This document shows positions 46,821 to 58,020 of a stretch of DNA of 64,000 nt, piece by piece; position 1 is the stretch's first letter; every line of letters starts with the position of its first letter. The DNA is taken from the NCBI RefSeq assembly GCF_945859685.1, contig NC_079147.1, positions 177,551,174 to 177,615,173 on the forward strand, in the 5' to 3' direction. The notes below the pieces were generated by a model. That model made no database searches, had not been told where the DNA came from, and worked only from the letters and a program-made list of their open reading frames with translations. The position numbers were made by a program, and so were the translations under genes. The stretch is from Eupeodes corollae. Taxonomy: Eukaryota; Arthropoda; Insecta; Diptera; Syrphidae.

Positions 46821-47840
46821 TTAGGTTAGGTTAGGTTAAAGTGGCTGTCCATGATGGAAACGGATACACGTAGGCCAGTTTAATGGCCCATTAAGATACC
46901 ACATGAATATTGATGCTTCCTCCTTAGCTCAATGAAACCAGTTTTAGTCCCTTACGAAACGTGAGAGGCTGATTATGCTGATATGATTTAGATCGTTTTG
47001 ATCGTTCAAGAAGAATTCTCCCAGGTAATTCTTGTGTTTTCGAGCTAGAGCAGGGCATGTGCAGAGAAGGTGAAAAACTGTTTCTACCTCTTTCTCGTCC
47101 ATATAGATTCTGCAAAAGTCATTTGAGCCGCGTTGCGAACTTATAGGCGATCCGTTTAGAGATAGCATGCACCTTGGTCACTTTAACTATATTGTGTTGG
47201 CCAATTGCGATTGGTATGCCTGTATGTGCCAAACGTGGTAGGATGGAGTGCACTGTACTGTTCCTGGCGAGTTTATCTGCCTTACAGTTAACTGGAATGT
47301 CTCTGTGGCCCGGCACCCAGCAAAGCTGAATATTAAACTGTTGTGCCATCTCAATTAGAGAAGATACAAAGTTATGGGCTGTTATAGAGTTAGTAGAGAC
47401 AGAGTCCAGAGATTTGATAGCAGCCTAACTATCTGAAAAAAAAAAGATATTAGATGTTGATATCACGTTTTCTTTAAGCCAGACGGAATGAGAGAACTCC
47501 ACCAACCCCTTCATTTGTTTTTAAACCATCTGTATAAAAATTTATTGACTCGTCTTCCAGGAATGCCCTATCCTCCCAGAAAGATCTGGGAGGTACAGAA
47601 GTGTCTGCTGAATTGCAATTGGGGGATGGTGTAGTCTAGGTGCTTTGGCATTGATTCTAAATATTTAAGAATTACGGAGTGGCCAATGTTGTTGTTAGTC
47701 CACTGCGACAAAACTTTGAGGCGAATAGCAAAACTTGCAGCTATTTATTCAGTGCCTAAGATGGGGTCGTGTAAAGAGATCTGCTAGTACATAGGCAAGT
47801 TGAACGTTGGACTTTGTTTAATTTGTCGCAGTTAATAGGT
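46821..47840 (-). pseudogene. LINE ORF2 end with RNase H; CCTAA-type tail
   Basis: Minus-strand remnant of a RNase H-bearing LINE (I/R1-type group). From the right: KVQR-x-CLCTSRSL-like thumb block (47,780-47,830), then the RNase H region INFYTDGLKTNEGVG (about 47,510-47,555), IFxSDSxAAIKSLDSVSTNS (47,375-47,450), and WVPGHRDIPVNCKADKLA (47,250-47,310), then a zinc-knuckle-like end with CPALARKH. Several frameshifts and one stop (in the SDS-AAI block) break it. The RNase H would remove RNA from the cDNA hybrid. In element sense the 3' end is TTTAACCTAACCTAACCTAA, i.e. TTAGG x3 on the plus strand (46,821-46,838). Confidence 0.8.
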
Positions 47841-47869
47841 TTTTCTAAAGCAGCATAATATTTATTTTG

Positions 47870-48125
47870 TCCATATTAGTAGCGTGCTGAACTATTTTTA
47901 ATTTTAGTTATTGTAATTGGTCCGATTTGTCGCGAAAATTGATCATAAACTGTTGCATTTTTTTGACCACATTCTGGCTATTGACGACGCTTCAAATGAC
48001 CAACAGGCTTTAGTTCTTGAGTCAAATGCACCTTGTTAGGTGTAAATGCAAGTCCTTATGTATGATGTTCATCAACGACGAAAGTCAGAGGTGCAATGAG
48101 TACGAGCTCTACGAGCATTTGTGAA
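47870..48125 (-). pseudogene. Mariner-like transposase fragment
   Basis: The reverse complement reads GGTGCATTTGACTCAAGAAC, TAAAGCCTGTTGG and AAGCGTCG(T)CAATAG, matching 58,280-58,340 on the plus strand at most positions. In protein terms it gives VQLTQELKP-x-x-HLKRR, the N-to-mid part of the same mariner-like transposase family. Short, no ends, not functional. Confidence 0.6.
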
Positions 48126-48437
48126 CCAAAAATTACGTAACATCCAAAATGTATCAAGGAATAACGTTTTTGACATCTGGTACAAATTTGGAAACAATCG
48201 AAGTGACAGTTTTTTTTAGAAAAAATGAACTGTCTGTCAAAATTGTTAAAAGGTTGAAGTTTTTTGTGCTCTCTGATTTATTTAAAAACAGAACAATTAA
48301 AATTTACAATTATTGTTTTAAAGTTACAACATATATAAATAAAGTCACCGTCATTGAAAAAGTTAAAAAATTTGATCAACTGCCAACACAACGTATAATT
48401 TTTTGTATTTTGTAACATTTGGGATACATTGAAAAAT
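48126..48437. other. A/T-rich DNA with an 88-codon ORF
   Basis: A plus-strand ORF at 48,149-48,415 (start MYQGITFLTSGTNLE) has no recognised domain. It may be part of the unknown unit to the right. Confidence 0.25.
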
Positions 48438-48439
48438 AC

Positions 48440-48630
48440 ACTGTAAACGTACTGCATATGCAAGCAAAACGAATTCTGCAAGAAATTTCCCCGGAACATT
48501 CTTCGAATAACAAGAAAGCCAGTGTTCAATTTTCCAACTAAAATGGCAGTAGGAAATATTTCGATTGAACAACTAAGGATTATTGTAGATGAGTGCCTCA
48601 TCCCTAAATTCAAGGATGTTGCAACAAAGT
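48440..48630 (+). CDS. Unrecognised ORF segment before a splice-donor-like site
   Basis: An open stretch reads CKQNEFCKKFPRNIL, TRKPVFNFPTKM, AVGNISIEQLRIIVDECLIP and KFKDVATK, protein-like with a possible internal Met at 48,543. It ends at ACAAA|GTAAGA, which is both a stop in frame and a good donor. The next ORF (48,710) could be the following exon, but simple acceptors (TTTAG at about 48,660 and 48,698) do not restore phase, so it may be a pseudogene. No family is recognised. Confidence 0.3.
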
Positions 48631-48709
48631 AAGAAATCTTAGCTGTCTTAAATTATATTTAGTTGTTACGGTCACAAAACGTTTATACCTGCTTTAGCGT
48701 AAACAGAAC

Positions 48710-49093
48710 ATGAAAATCTACTGTCAAACGTTGGAGCGTCAACTTGAAATTCTGTCTCGGAAAGAAAATGAAAATCCTGTTGTTGTGCACTTCCCGGCAG
48801 AAGGGAAACCCAATAAAGTTGACTTTGCAAAACAAACTTGTATTGGGCTTCTCCAGCTCCAAGGAAATGCTGAATTTCCAATTCAGACTTTACAGGAATT
48901 TACAAATCGAATAACAAACAAGTCCAAATTTCAATGCAGTAACACTGTAAATAAAATAATCGAAGCTACATCACAACTCTTATCAAAACGGCGCACTACA
49001 GCGCTAATTGGATCTCAGGCTAGGTTGCCTAGAGATCGCCATTTCCATTTCTACACCACAACTAAAGAACTCTGGAATTGTTGTACATCGTGA
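48710..49093 (+). CDS. Unrecognised 127-codon ORF overlapping inverted repeat
   Basis: The ORF starts MKIYCQTLERQLEILSRKEN, continues with PVVVHFPAEGKPNKVDFAKQ, LQLQGNAEFPIQTLQEF and KFQCSNTVNKIIEATSQLL, and then enters the right arm of the 75-bp inverted repeat (RRTTALIGSQARLPRDRHFHF). Codon composition is more protein-like than in surrounding frames, and the upstream codons after TTTAG (48,699) are in frame, compatible with an exon start. Downstream lie a second ORF and a polyA signal. I do not recognise the protein; it may be a cargo or orphan gene of a mobile element, or a decayed host gene. Confidence 0.35.
   Translation: MKIYCQTLERQLEILSRKENENPVVVHFPAEGKPNKVDFAKQTCIGLLQLQGNAEFPIQTLQEFTNRITNKSKFQCSNTVNKIIEATSQLLSKRRTTALIGSQARLPRDRHFHFYTTTKELWNCCTS
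48981..49057 (-). repeat. 75-bp inverted repeat, right arm
   Basis: Reverse complement of 44,597-44,671 with three or four differences, lying inside the 127-codon ORF. It has the same hairpin-forming design. Confidence 0.85.
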
Positions 49094-49171
49094 ACAATCC
49101 ATCATTACACGCAAAAAAGAAATGCACTTTACTTGAACTAGCACCCACTGAAAAGCTTGTAATAAGAGGAG

Positions 49172-49354
49172 TTGGTTGTAAACAATGCAGATAAACTGGC
49201 GTTTATCAAAAACCCGTTTGATGAAGACGCATTGAAATTCTTCGACACAAACAACACTTATAGCTGTCAGAAATATGGGATAACAGCGCCAGTTCTTCCT
49301 CAAGAAGATCGCGGTGGTCAGCAGAATCGACAGTCACAACAACATAAAAGTTAA
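49172..49354 (+). CDS. Unrecognised 60-codon ORF with downstream polyA signal
   Basis: It reads VVNNADKLAFIKNPFDEDAL, KFFDTNNTYSCQKYGI, and a Gln/Arg-rich end (RGGQQNRQSQQHKS). It is protein-like and could be a last exon of the same unit as the ORF at 48,710. AATAAA at about 49,410-49,415 lies 55 bases after the stop. No domain is recognised. Confidence 0.3.
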   Translation: MVVNNADKLAFIKNPFDEDALKFFDTNNTYSCQKYGITAPVLPQEDRGGQQNRQSQQHKS

Positions 49355-49539
49355 GGTAGAGTTACCGTCTGTCAATTAAATGTATGTTATAATGTGTCTG
49401 GTCTAAAAAAATAAACTTTTATCTCCAGATTTTATCGAATTCATTTTAAACTTTGATATGATTAATTGAAACTTTTCTTGAAGAAGGTAAAGAATCACTA
49501 TTTTTTAAGTATTTTAAAGAATTTTCTGTCAAATTCATT

Positions 49540-50040
49540 TCAGCTACTAGAAGAAGTATTTTTGGTAGAGCAAGCTGTAGCTTTTTAATAGCAACTAAAA
49601 GTAATTTAGGCAATTTTGTAAAAATTACATCAATAGGTTTGAAAACTTTTATAGAGCTTAACTATAATGATGAACCATATTACATTATTCTCACCTATCT
49701 CAATTGCAATAATTGGTTTAGTGAATTTACAGAACTACAAGTTTTTATTAATGAAAACGAATTACAAAATATTTTAATACTAGGCGATCTCATTGGAAGG
49801 ATCGGACATTTTTAGAATCCAGCTTCACTGGTACAAAATGTTTCTCATGTGTTCGAAGGTGTTAGGAAATCTATGGATGAAGTAATCAATAGATGCGGAA
49901 GGCAACTTCTAAAATTTAATGATGACTTTGTTTCCATGGTATTAAATGGAATAACTAAAGCAGACAAAAATGGCGAACTCACTTTCGTATCGGGTCAAGG
50001 CAGCTCTGTAATCAAGTATTGTTTCGCTAGATGAAACTGG
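49540..50040 (+). pseudogene. LINE endonuclease remnant
   Basis: The series ILILGDLIGRIG (family form GDFNARIG, here the catalytic Asp-Phe-Asn is altered), then VRKSMDEVINRCGRQLLKF, MVLNGITKADKNGELTFVSG and QGSSVIKYC follows the standard order of APE-type LINE endonucleases. A TAG stop lies at about 49,814. Not functional. Confidence 0.65.
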
Positions 50041-50614
50041 CTAAGTATTATCAGGGAGTTCAAACTGCGAATTACTCTGGTCATATGCCAACAGTAACTT
50101 CTCTCATATTGCCAGGAGTGACTGTGGGGACAAATAACGAAATTAGGAGCATATAGCGGGTTGAAAATCGCACGGAATTGTACAGACGAAGACTTGATGC
50201 TCAGTTATACTACCTGCATAAACAAGAAAATTTAAGTAGTGACTAGTCTAGTGAAAATATTTTGGATATTGTGTCAATAGTATGAGAAAAAAACCACAAG
50301 GTGGTGGCATAGTCTTGGCTGAATGGTTTGACTTTTAACCGTTTTAAGAAAAAACAATTAAGTGTTTTTCAAAACACTTTACTTGGAGGCGAACAAACAA
50401 TATAAACAGCTTTTAGTTTAAAAGCGGAATAATTATTTCACCCGTTTCTCATCATGTAAGGACTCAAAAACATATTGGTCAAAGGTGAAGTTGTTAGGTG
50501 GTTGTAAAAGTGTGGCATCTTCGATGTTGGCAGTTGAAAAACTTGATGATCACTTCAAAGTTCTTCTGAACCCGTTATCGTTTCACCAAACGTTTGAATA
50601 TGCTCTAACTTTTA

Positions 50615-51694
50615 GTGAAAATCCCGGAAATTGATGGGCCAATTTCAATAAACGTGGTGCAAGATAATTTGAAATCAATGAAAAATGATAAGTCTGCGGG
50701 AATCGACGATATTTCAGTTGAATTTTACAAAAACGCATCAAAAAATTTGTTGGTTCATATTAATTTATTCCTTAACAGGCTTCTTGCCTGTTCTTGCCTG
50801 GCTTCGGAAGAATCTATTCCGAAATCATTTTTAAGAGCATGGTTTTTGCAATATTTAAAAAAAGTGACCCCCAGAGCACCCAGACAACTACAGGGGCATA
50901 TCGATTTTACCGTGGCTTGGGAAAATATTCACCCATCTTCTATATCATAGGTTGACGAAATGGTTTGAAGAAAATCAACTACTTAGTATTTTCGAAGCCG
51001 GTCATCGGTCGGGCCTATCAACAGTTGACCATATATTTGTGGTCACTACTATAGTCAAGATGTTGTTAGAGAACAAAAAAAAACTGTACGTTTTGTTTGT
51101 CGATTTTAAAGCGACCTTTGATACGGTTAACAGGAGTGCTTTAATTTAAAAAGATTCTACCCTAGGCTTAACAAAAAAATTTCTCAGCTTATATAAGCTT
51201 CTTATAACCGATACCTCTGCTGCTGTAAGAATTGGAAGTAGAATGTCTAACTTCAATACAAGTGCTGGTGTTGCACAAGGTTGTTATTCATAATATTCGC
51301 ACTAATTATTGATGACGTATCCAAAGATGTATCAAGTAGTATTAGGGTTGGTGAAACATTAATGCAAATGCTCCTATACGCGGATGACATTGTGATATTG
51401 GCTGATAATCCCATAACTTTGCAGTTACAAATAAACAAGCTCAAGAGTTTCTGTGATTTATGGGAGTTAAGTATAAATGTTGCAAAGTCGAAAATCATGC
51501 GTTTTGAAAATACTCATCGAAGAACAACTTCCCAAGAGAAATGGTTTTTGGAACGTAAACCATTAGAAATAGTGAATCAGTTAAAATACTTAGGTTTCTT
51601 GATAAGTCGTAACCTTGATTTTCGCACACATGTAAAGGGAGAATGCACTGCAGCCATAACGGCAATAAATCTTATGTGGAGTCATTTCTTCTAA
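50615..51694 (+). pseudogene. LINE reverse transcriptase, frameshifted
   Basis: Three open pieces give the RT: 50,615-50,950 (LKSMKNDKSAGIDDISVEFY), 50,952-51,149 (HRSGLSTVDHIFVV and LYVLFVDFKATFDTVNRSAL, first Asp block) and 51,281-51,694 (LLYADDIVILAD with YADD at 51,377-51,388, then ELSINVAKSKIM and LKYLGFLIS). A GVAQGC segment between the last two (about 51,260-51,285) is out of frame. All three catalytic Asp positions are still visible but lie in different frames. Confidence 0.75.
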
Positions 51695-52190
51695 AACAAG
51701 TATGTGGATGCAACTGCTAAATTTAGACTGTTTGATGCAACCATTAAACCAGTTAACTTAGAAGAGTTTAAAATAATTCAGCGCTTTTTTTTCAAGCGCA
51801 TATTTAAACTGGATAACTTAACACCTACATATGCAATCCATATTGAATCCGGTATGCCACAAGTATTAAGAAAAAAAATCTAAAATCAATTGCAGATTGC
51901 AAAATAAAATTATGAAAAATACTGACTCAAATCTTAAAAAAGTTGATATAAAAAATATGCACTTAGATGTCAAATGTTGCCTGGCTACAAAACTGAAAGT
52001 AATTGTTTTACCTATCCTTAAAAGCCTTCAATTATATAGCAGGAAGATACTTGAGCGTTAAAAATGAAAATCCAGTAAAGCTTATGAAGTACTACGAAGG
52101 AATTGACAGATTGATACTATTTAAAGTTAACTATAAATCAAGTTTAATCAAAATAGATGTTTGTATTTTGAAAATATACAAATAAATAAA

Positions 52191-55100
52191 TGTAGGTATA
52201 TTATTTTTGAAACTCTACACCTCTGGTCTATAACACAACCTTGTGTGACATCATCACCTTAAGAAACAGAAGACAATTTCATTTAATTTGTGCCAAATTA
52301 TCTTGATCTTATTTGAATCTTTTTTTTCGGTGTCTTGCTTTTTTTTTCTCTTTTGGTATCTATCTCCCCGTTCGCTCACTTGTTTATATTTTTTAAGAAA
52401 AACAAGAAAAATCAAAAACGAAGACCCAAACTTCAATCTAAAGGAAAATTTAAATATAAATAAAAATAGTCTAACAAGTTCCTCATGCGTACATAGGTAT
52501 TCGTACAGTACCTGAGGTACTTGTTCCCTACCCAAGCTAAATTTTAAAAAGTTTTGTATATCTTTTTTTTTTGTATAAAAGGCAGAAAAGTCAAAACTAA
52601 AAATATCCTTTTTAAAACAACTCTTAAAGCATCCTTGAGTGGGGGAACATGGAGGGATTTGAGTCTGTGTGTTAACAAAAACGAAGAACAAAACTTGAAA
52701 ACTTCAAGTAGAGGCGAACGTTTCCTAATATTTTTATTTGCTTTCCCTATACCTAAAGCCTACCTACTGAATGAATGAAGAACGAAGTTAAACTCTCGAA
52801 GACTCTCATTTTTCCATATATCTACTTGTGTATTACAGGAACCTACCTCTCTTCGGACAATGAACACCAACATCACTAAAGGAACCTTCAAAATCTCTGG
52901 AAAGGACTCTTGTTTTGCCCGGGTTCGGATTCGAGTTCGGGTGGAAAGGTTATTGGGGTGGCAAACAAAAACCTCACCGAAAGGATCAAACAAAATGAAT
53001 GAACGAATAGAAAAAAAAATACACATTTAACTTTTCCCGCATCTTTTTTTTATATATATAGGGGGTAAGAGGGGCAGGTGTAAGGGCATCATCAGGAGTT
53101 GGATAAAATGCTAAAAAAAATAAGTCTCTATCAGTCCTTCTTCATGGGTTACATAATAACAAACAGGCAAGGACCAAAAACGGATAAACAACCACTCAGC
53201 GCACCGCACAACAAAAAATCAACAAAAAAAAAAAAATAATAAAATAAAATAAAATAAAAAAAAGGACGAAAGGAATCAAAACATTTGAGGGTGTTTAACG
53301 ATTTTTTTGTATGTTTGTCCTTTAAAGAAAGTTTCCTGCAACAACTGAACCGCCTGTCAAACAATTACAGTGGCACACCAAAAAAAAACTCCTATCCTCG
53401 TCAGTGCTTCTCACACCATCAGCAGCTAGGATACAGAACACAGGCCACAGGACATGCTGGGAATAGACGAAATATGAAATTGTCCATTATAGAAAAAGGA
53501 GGACATAGGATGATGATGACGATGATGAAAAGAATAAGAAAACAAATATTGAGACATCATTGCCGAAAGAGATGATTTTCCTTTTCTCCACTTTTCATTT
53601 AATAAAAAGAAAATAGCCTCAATGGCAATTGTAGGAGCACGGAGTAGGTATAGCACCAGTACCAGCTTGGCTCTACTCGGTAGGTGGTGGTGACATCATC
53701 AGAGGATAACGAACAGTGTCCTGAAAATAAACACAGAACGAGGACTATTAGCTGCTCCAACTATTTCACGAAGAAGTTTTCTTTTGACGTGTTTTGTGAC
53801 GGAAAGTATTTCTACGGCGGCGGCGGATGATGGTGATGATGCGGAGGGTTGAGACAGAGCAAGTGTAGAACTGCCCCCGAAAGTCCTATCTTTTTATTTA
53901 TAACAACAAAAAAATACATCCTGTTCTTGCCAGAGATTATATTTCTTCAACACATTCTAGCACTAGCCAAAGGAGGGAAGGGCAGGGCAGCACAAAACTC
54001 CCACAAACGGAAGCAGGGCATTCATTTTAAACTGGGGATACAATTTAGGAACAATAACACAAAACTCAAGTGTGGAGGGGGCGAGGGTGGTGAGGGTGGT
54101 TTAGAGTTGTGATGAAATTTTGTATCTTTTTTTGTTGTTGTTCGTTGCTGTTCCTGTTCCTGGTCCTGGTGCTGGTGCTGGTTAGTTTGTTCATATCCAT
54201 CCTTGTTAAAAATGAGCAAAAGTGTGTGGAAAGGATGCAACATTATGTCCCATGTGTTTTTGTGTAGTTGTTTATGGTTATTTGGTGCTGCTGGCACACC
54301 AGAATAACAGTATACGAGAACACACAAATTCACAATGGAAGTTTTTCTTTCATTCATCCTTTTTTTTTTGGTCTTCATCCTATATTTTATGGGAATATTT
54401 TGTGACCGGGCAGCAAAAAAAATGAGGGGGGAAAAAAGTATAATTAACGATTGTTGGAAGTTTTTGGGCACAGGACTATTTTTGTTTTTGGGAGTTTCTG
54501 TAAAGTGTGAGTGTAGGTCTTTGGGATATAAAGTGATATTGTTGTATTAAGTGAGAAATATTAAGACATTAACGCGGAAGGTTATTAAGGAAAAAGTCCT
54601 CTGCCGACATCGATTGATTATTGTTTTTTTTGTTCTTTTTTTGTTCATAGTCATTTTGCTAATCGCTATTGGTAGGCTACGTTCTTACTTATGTACCTAC
54701 AAAATTGAAGAAAGGTTCATATAAAACTGAGCTGAGGGTTTCTTTGATGTTAAATATGTATTTATTGCTTAGAAGTTTATTGTGCTTCTTGGGCTGATGT
54801 AATATGGGAATTTAGATTCATTAGGTTTGCTTGCTATGATACACACACCGTACGCATGTAGATTATAATAATTCACTTTTATTAAAGAAGAAATTTTATG
54901 ATAATTGTTTGTTTGTTTGTTCTTTCTTGGTGCTACTTGGAAATATTAAATAATTCAAGAATATTTTAGCATGCACATCTATTAGTCTACATCAGCTGTA
55001 TTGAAACATTATGCAACATCTGTTAAAAGGGTGATAAGGATATACGTTGGATATTTTTCTCAGGGCATTAGAACTTTTATTGGTTAGAACTAAACAAGTT

Positions 55101-55913
55101 CTATGGAAATATAATTTACACCAAAGAATTTATTAAATTTACTTATTGATGGCACATTGAGAATTTTAAAAATATGTTACTTTTTGAAACATGTAATTTT
55201 GTTGCGTCAAACCCCTATTTTTATGAAAATCTTACGTTTTTAAGTCGAAGTAAAAGATTTGGCCAACACTGAAAACTTGAAATTTGTGTCCGTCTCTCGA
55301 CATTTTTCTCTATTATTTCTTTTTTTCTCAAGATTTTTATCAGTTTATAAGTTGTTGTGTAAGGTTTTCGTTTTTTGTAAAAAAATGTCAATTAAATTTT
55401 TAGAAAAAAATAAATAAAATTTGACAACAAAAAGTTTGTATCACATTCAATATCTTTCCTTGTTCTCGAAATATTCGAGTCGAATGTCATTTTTACAAAT
55501 TCTGTAGGCAGATATTTGGGATTAACAAAATTGTTCAATTTTGTTCAATGTCTATGATAAAAATAATGAAATGTTCCTTGAGATATGGCTGACAAAAAAG
55601 TACGTAAACAGGCACAGTCGCATACACAGGGTTTCTCTAAAAACCTTACATTTAAATTGTATTGACCTTGAAATGTTGAGATTCAGCAAATCGAACTAAT
55701 TACAACAACTTAATGTATATAGTTAAAAATGCTTTCCCATGGGGAAAACTAAGCTGAAACATATCGTACTGGATGCTTTTGGTTCAGTGACAAGTAAGAA
55801 AGCTTGAGATGCATAATTTCTTGACCTGTTAAGGAACTAGCTAAGTACTTGAAAGATTAAATGTTGGAGCTATCCTTTTTTGAAACTCTTACCGGTTGGT
55901 TTTTGGATGTAGA
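52191..55913. other. Non-coding DNA, low-complexity tracts
   Basis: No gene is supported. Contents include T-rich runs (52,320-52,350), an A-rich/AAAAT tract (53,220-53,265), GATGATGAC repeats (53,508-53,530), GGTGAGGGT repeats (54,080-54,100) and a CTGGTGCTGGTG tract (54,150-54,182). ORFs up to 149 codons have skewed composition. It may be intron. Confidence 0.4.
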
Positions 55914-55925
55914 TATTAATTTGAA

Positions 55926-56240
55926 GTAGTACCCGTGGCATGATGGTTAGTGCGTCGGACTGTCATGCAAGGGGTCTAGGGTTCAATCCCTGCCTGTGCC
56001 ACCTTAATTTAAAAAAATTAATTTTCGCGGGTACTGCCTCTTGCGAGGAATTGACAAATCCTTCAAGAGTAATTCTTGTCATGAAAAATTGCTTTCTCAA
56101 AACTAGCCGTTCGGATTGGCCTTAAATTGTAGGTCCCTTCCATTCCTGACAACAGTACTCGCACACAGGAATGGTTAAGAGTTGTAAGTCACTAGGCCCT
56201 GGTTCACAACGGACTGTTGCGCCACCCCATTTGATTTTTT
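55926..56240 (+). repeat. tRNA-derived SINE, plus orientation, 12-bp TSD
   Basis: The head GTACCCGTGGCATGATGG (box A region) is followed by a stretch with CTGTCATGC, like the tRNA-Asp anticodon loop (GTC), then GGGTTCAATCCC (box B). The body matches the 23-kb copy (GCGGGTACTGCCTCTTGCGA, GTCCCTTCCATTCCTG, CACACAGGAATGGTT). It is flanked by TATTAATTTGAA at 55,914-55,925 and 56,241-56,252, a perfect 12-bp target-site duplication. Not a functional tRNA: the body extends about 240 bases past the tRNA part. Confidence 0.9.
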
Positions 56241-56252
56241 TATTAATTTGAA

Positions 56253-56975
56253 CAGAATATTAAGGTGATTATAATATAAATTATCTCAAAAGCCTAAAAT
56301 TGTAGCAATTATTGGCACCCATTGGTAAGAATTGAGCTACGTCTTTTACAACGTCTAGAATTTGTTTTCAAAATAATTTTTACTCTGTAGAAAATTTGTA
56401 TTGTTCTTAAAAATATAAAATGGTTTTGAAGAAGGGGATCCACAACGGATACCTTCCTAAAAGTGCGTTTAAGAAACTAAAACCTGCATTTTACCAGCTG
56501 ATTATTCTAAGTGTTCTAATTTTATTTCTTTTTAGAATTATTTTTATAGTTTTTGTAATATTTTTGCAGTAACATAATTAACGACGTCATTTTGTTTATG
56601 AAATAAAAAAATGTAATTATTGAGTAAATACACAACTTTTATTAAAGCAGTATTTTTGTATAGTTTTATTTCTTCTACAAGAAATTTTCAATTGTTTTGT
56701 TTTTAATTTTATCAAATTTAAGCAAACTATTGTGTATAGATGTAACCAATGCGAACTCAAGAATCTTCTTTTGTTTTCAAGATATTTAAAAAAAAATCAT
56801 GTTTTATAATCAGAAATATTTAAATTTTCAAGTTTTTCTTGTTTTTGTAACACAAGACTTGCATTTTTTGTAAACTCTGCTATTTCAATATTTGTTTTTT
56901 ATTCTTCAGATGTTTGAGTCAAAGAATAAACTCTTTTTAAACGTATGAGAACATACGAATCTATACCAACATTTT
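56253..56975. other. A/T-rich non-coding DNA
   Basis: Nothing is recognised. Confidence 0.35.
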
Positions 56976-57127
56976 CAATTCGACAAATCAGACCGATCAA
57001 TAGAAAGTTACAAAGTTCAAAACCAAAAATATGTTATTTCGAAATTTTGGACAATTCGACAAATCAGACCGATCAATAGAAAGTTACAAAGTTCAAAACC
57101 AAAAATATGTTATTTCGAAATTTTGGA
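56976..57127. repeat. Perfect 76-bp tandem duplication
   Basis: 56,976-57,051 and 57,052-57,127 are identical as read (start CAATTCGACAAATCAG, end TCGAAATTTTGGA). Either a very recent duplication or an assembly artefact. Confidence 0.95.
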
Positions 57128-58020
57128 TATTCTTGTATATTATAAAATTTTGTTAGTAAGTCGCGATATTCTAAATCTCGTACGTAAATTAATAAGTTTT
57201 TGAATAACTGAACTTGTTACTACAATTCAAATTATGTATAAAAGAAATGCTTTGTGTATTCAAATAATTTGGATGGTTTTTTGCTGATGATTATTTTGAG
57301 TTTCAGGGTTAAACGTTACTAGAAATGTTTCTTTCAATTGCAAAAGAAAAAAATGGTGCATGAAAATCATAACTTGACTTTTAGTTTTTGAATGATAAAA
57401 GCAAACTAGACACGACCTTAACCTGGAACAAGTCTGTCTCAAAATGAAGCTGCTTACAACAATTTAAACCTCTTTGGAGGTCTTAAAATGTGTTTTGTTT
57501 TTTTTTTTTTGTAAGGACTTTACAAACGCAGGAAAAGCAGTTTAAGTTTAGGAAATTACATTTAAAGCTGCAATTTATATAATTTATAAAAGGAACTTAA
57601 TTCCAAGCCATGCATCTATTTATATCTAAGTTTTTTTTGTGAAGTTCTACGTCTCATCATAAATTAGTAGAACCGTAATCTTAATTATAATAAATAAAGT
57701 ATTTACATTTTAATTCAATTATAAAATTAAATAAAGTTATTAAGAATTTTGATTATAATGAAAGTTTGTATAGAAGATCACGGTATTTGAGAAAAAGTAA
57801 AGGTTCGCAAATTTAATGGTTGTAAACATAAGGGGCAGTTTTACTCGCTTATTATTTCTCTTGGAATCGACTTCTTCAAACGCAGGCCAAGAAGTGCATG
57901 CGTATTAATAATCTTGTACAAGTCCTTATTTGTAAAAATTAATTTAAACTAACAAGCCTAGCAGCCTAGAACTCATTACAAGGAGTCGCATAAAATTTAA
58001 TCACCATTAGTGAAAACAGG
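57128..58020. other. A/T-rich non-coding DNA
   Basis: Nothing is recognised except a T-run near 57,498-57,512. Confidence 0.35.

Larger units (their letters stand above)
49480..52190 (+). mobile_element. LINE with YADD RT, (AAAT)n tail
   Basis: Plus-strand non-LTR element: endonuclease remains (about 49,540-50,040), RT (50,600-51,700) and C-terminus (51,700-52,100), then a tail of AAAT units at 52,176-52,189. It has several frameshifts and stops. It is distinct in sequence from the CR1/Jockey-like and RTE-like LINEs in the window. Clade not assigned. Confidence 0.75.

Noticed and set aside
46821..46838. TTAGG repeats as a telomere or interstitial telomeric site
   Set aside because: Only three and a half units, and they coincide with the 3' end of a LINE on the minus strand, so a retroelement tail explains them better.
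54022..54471. 149-codon minus ORF rich in Gln, Pro and Lys
   Set aside because: Composition comes from CTGGTGCTGGTG and GGTGAGGGT simple repeats; no domain.
55926..56000. Functional tRNA-Asp gene
   Set aside because: The tRNA-like part lacks a clean acceptor stem, continues into a SINE body and lies between target-site duplications.
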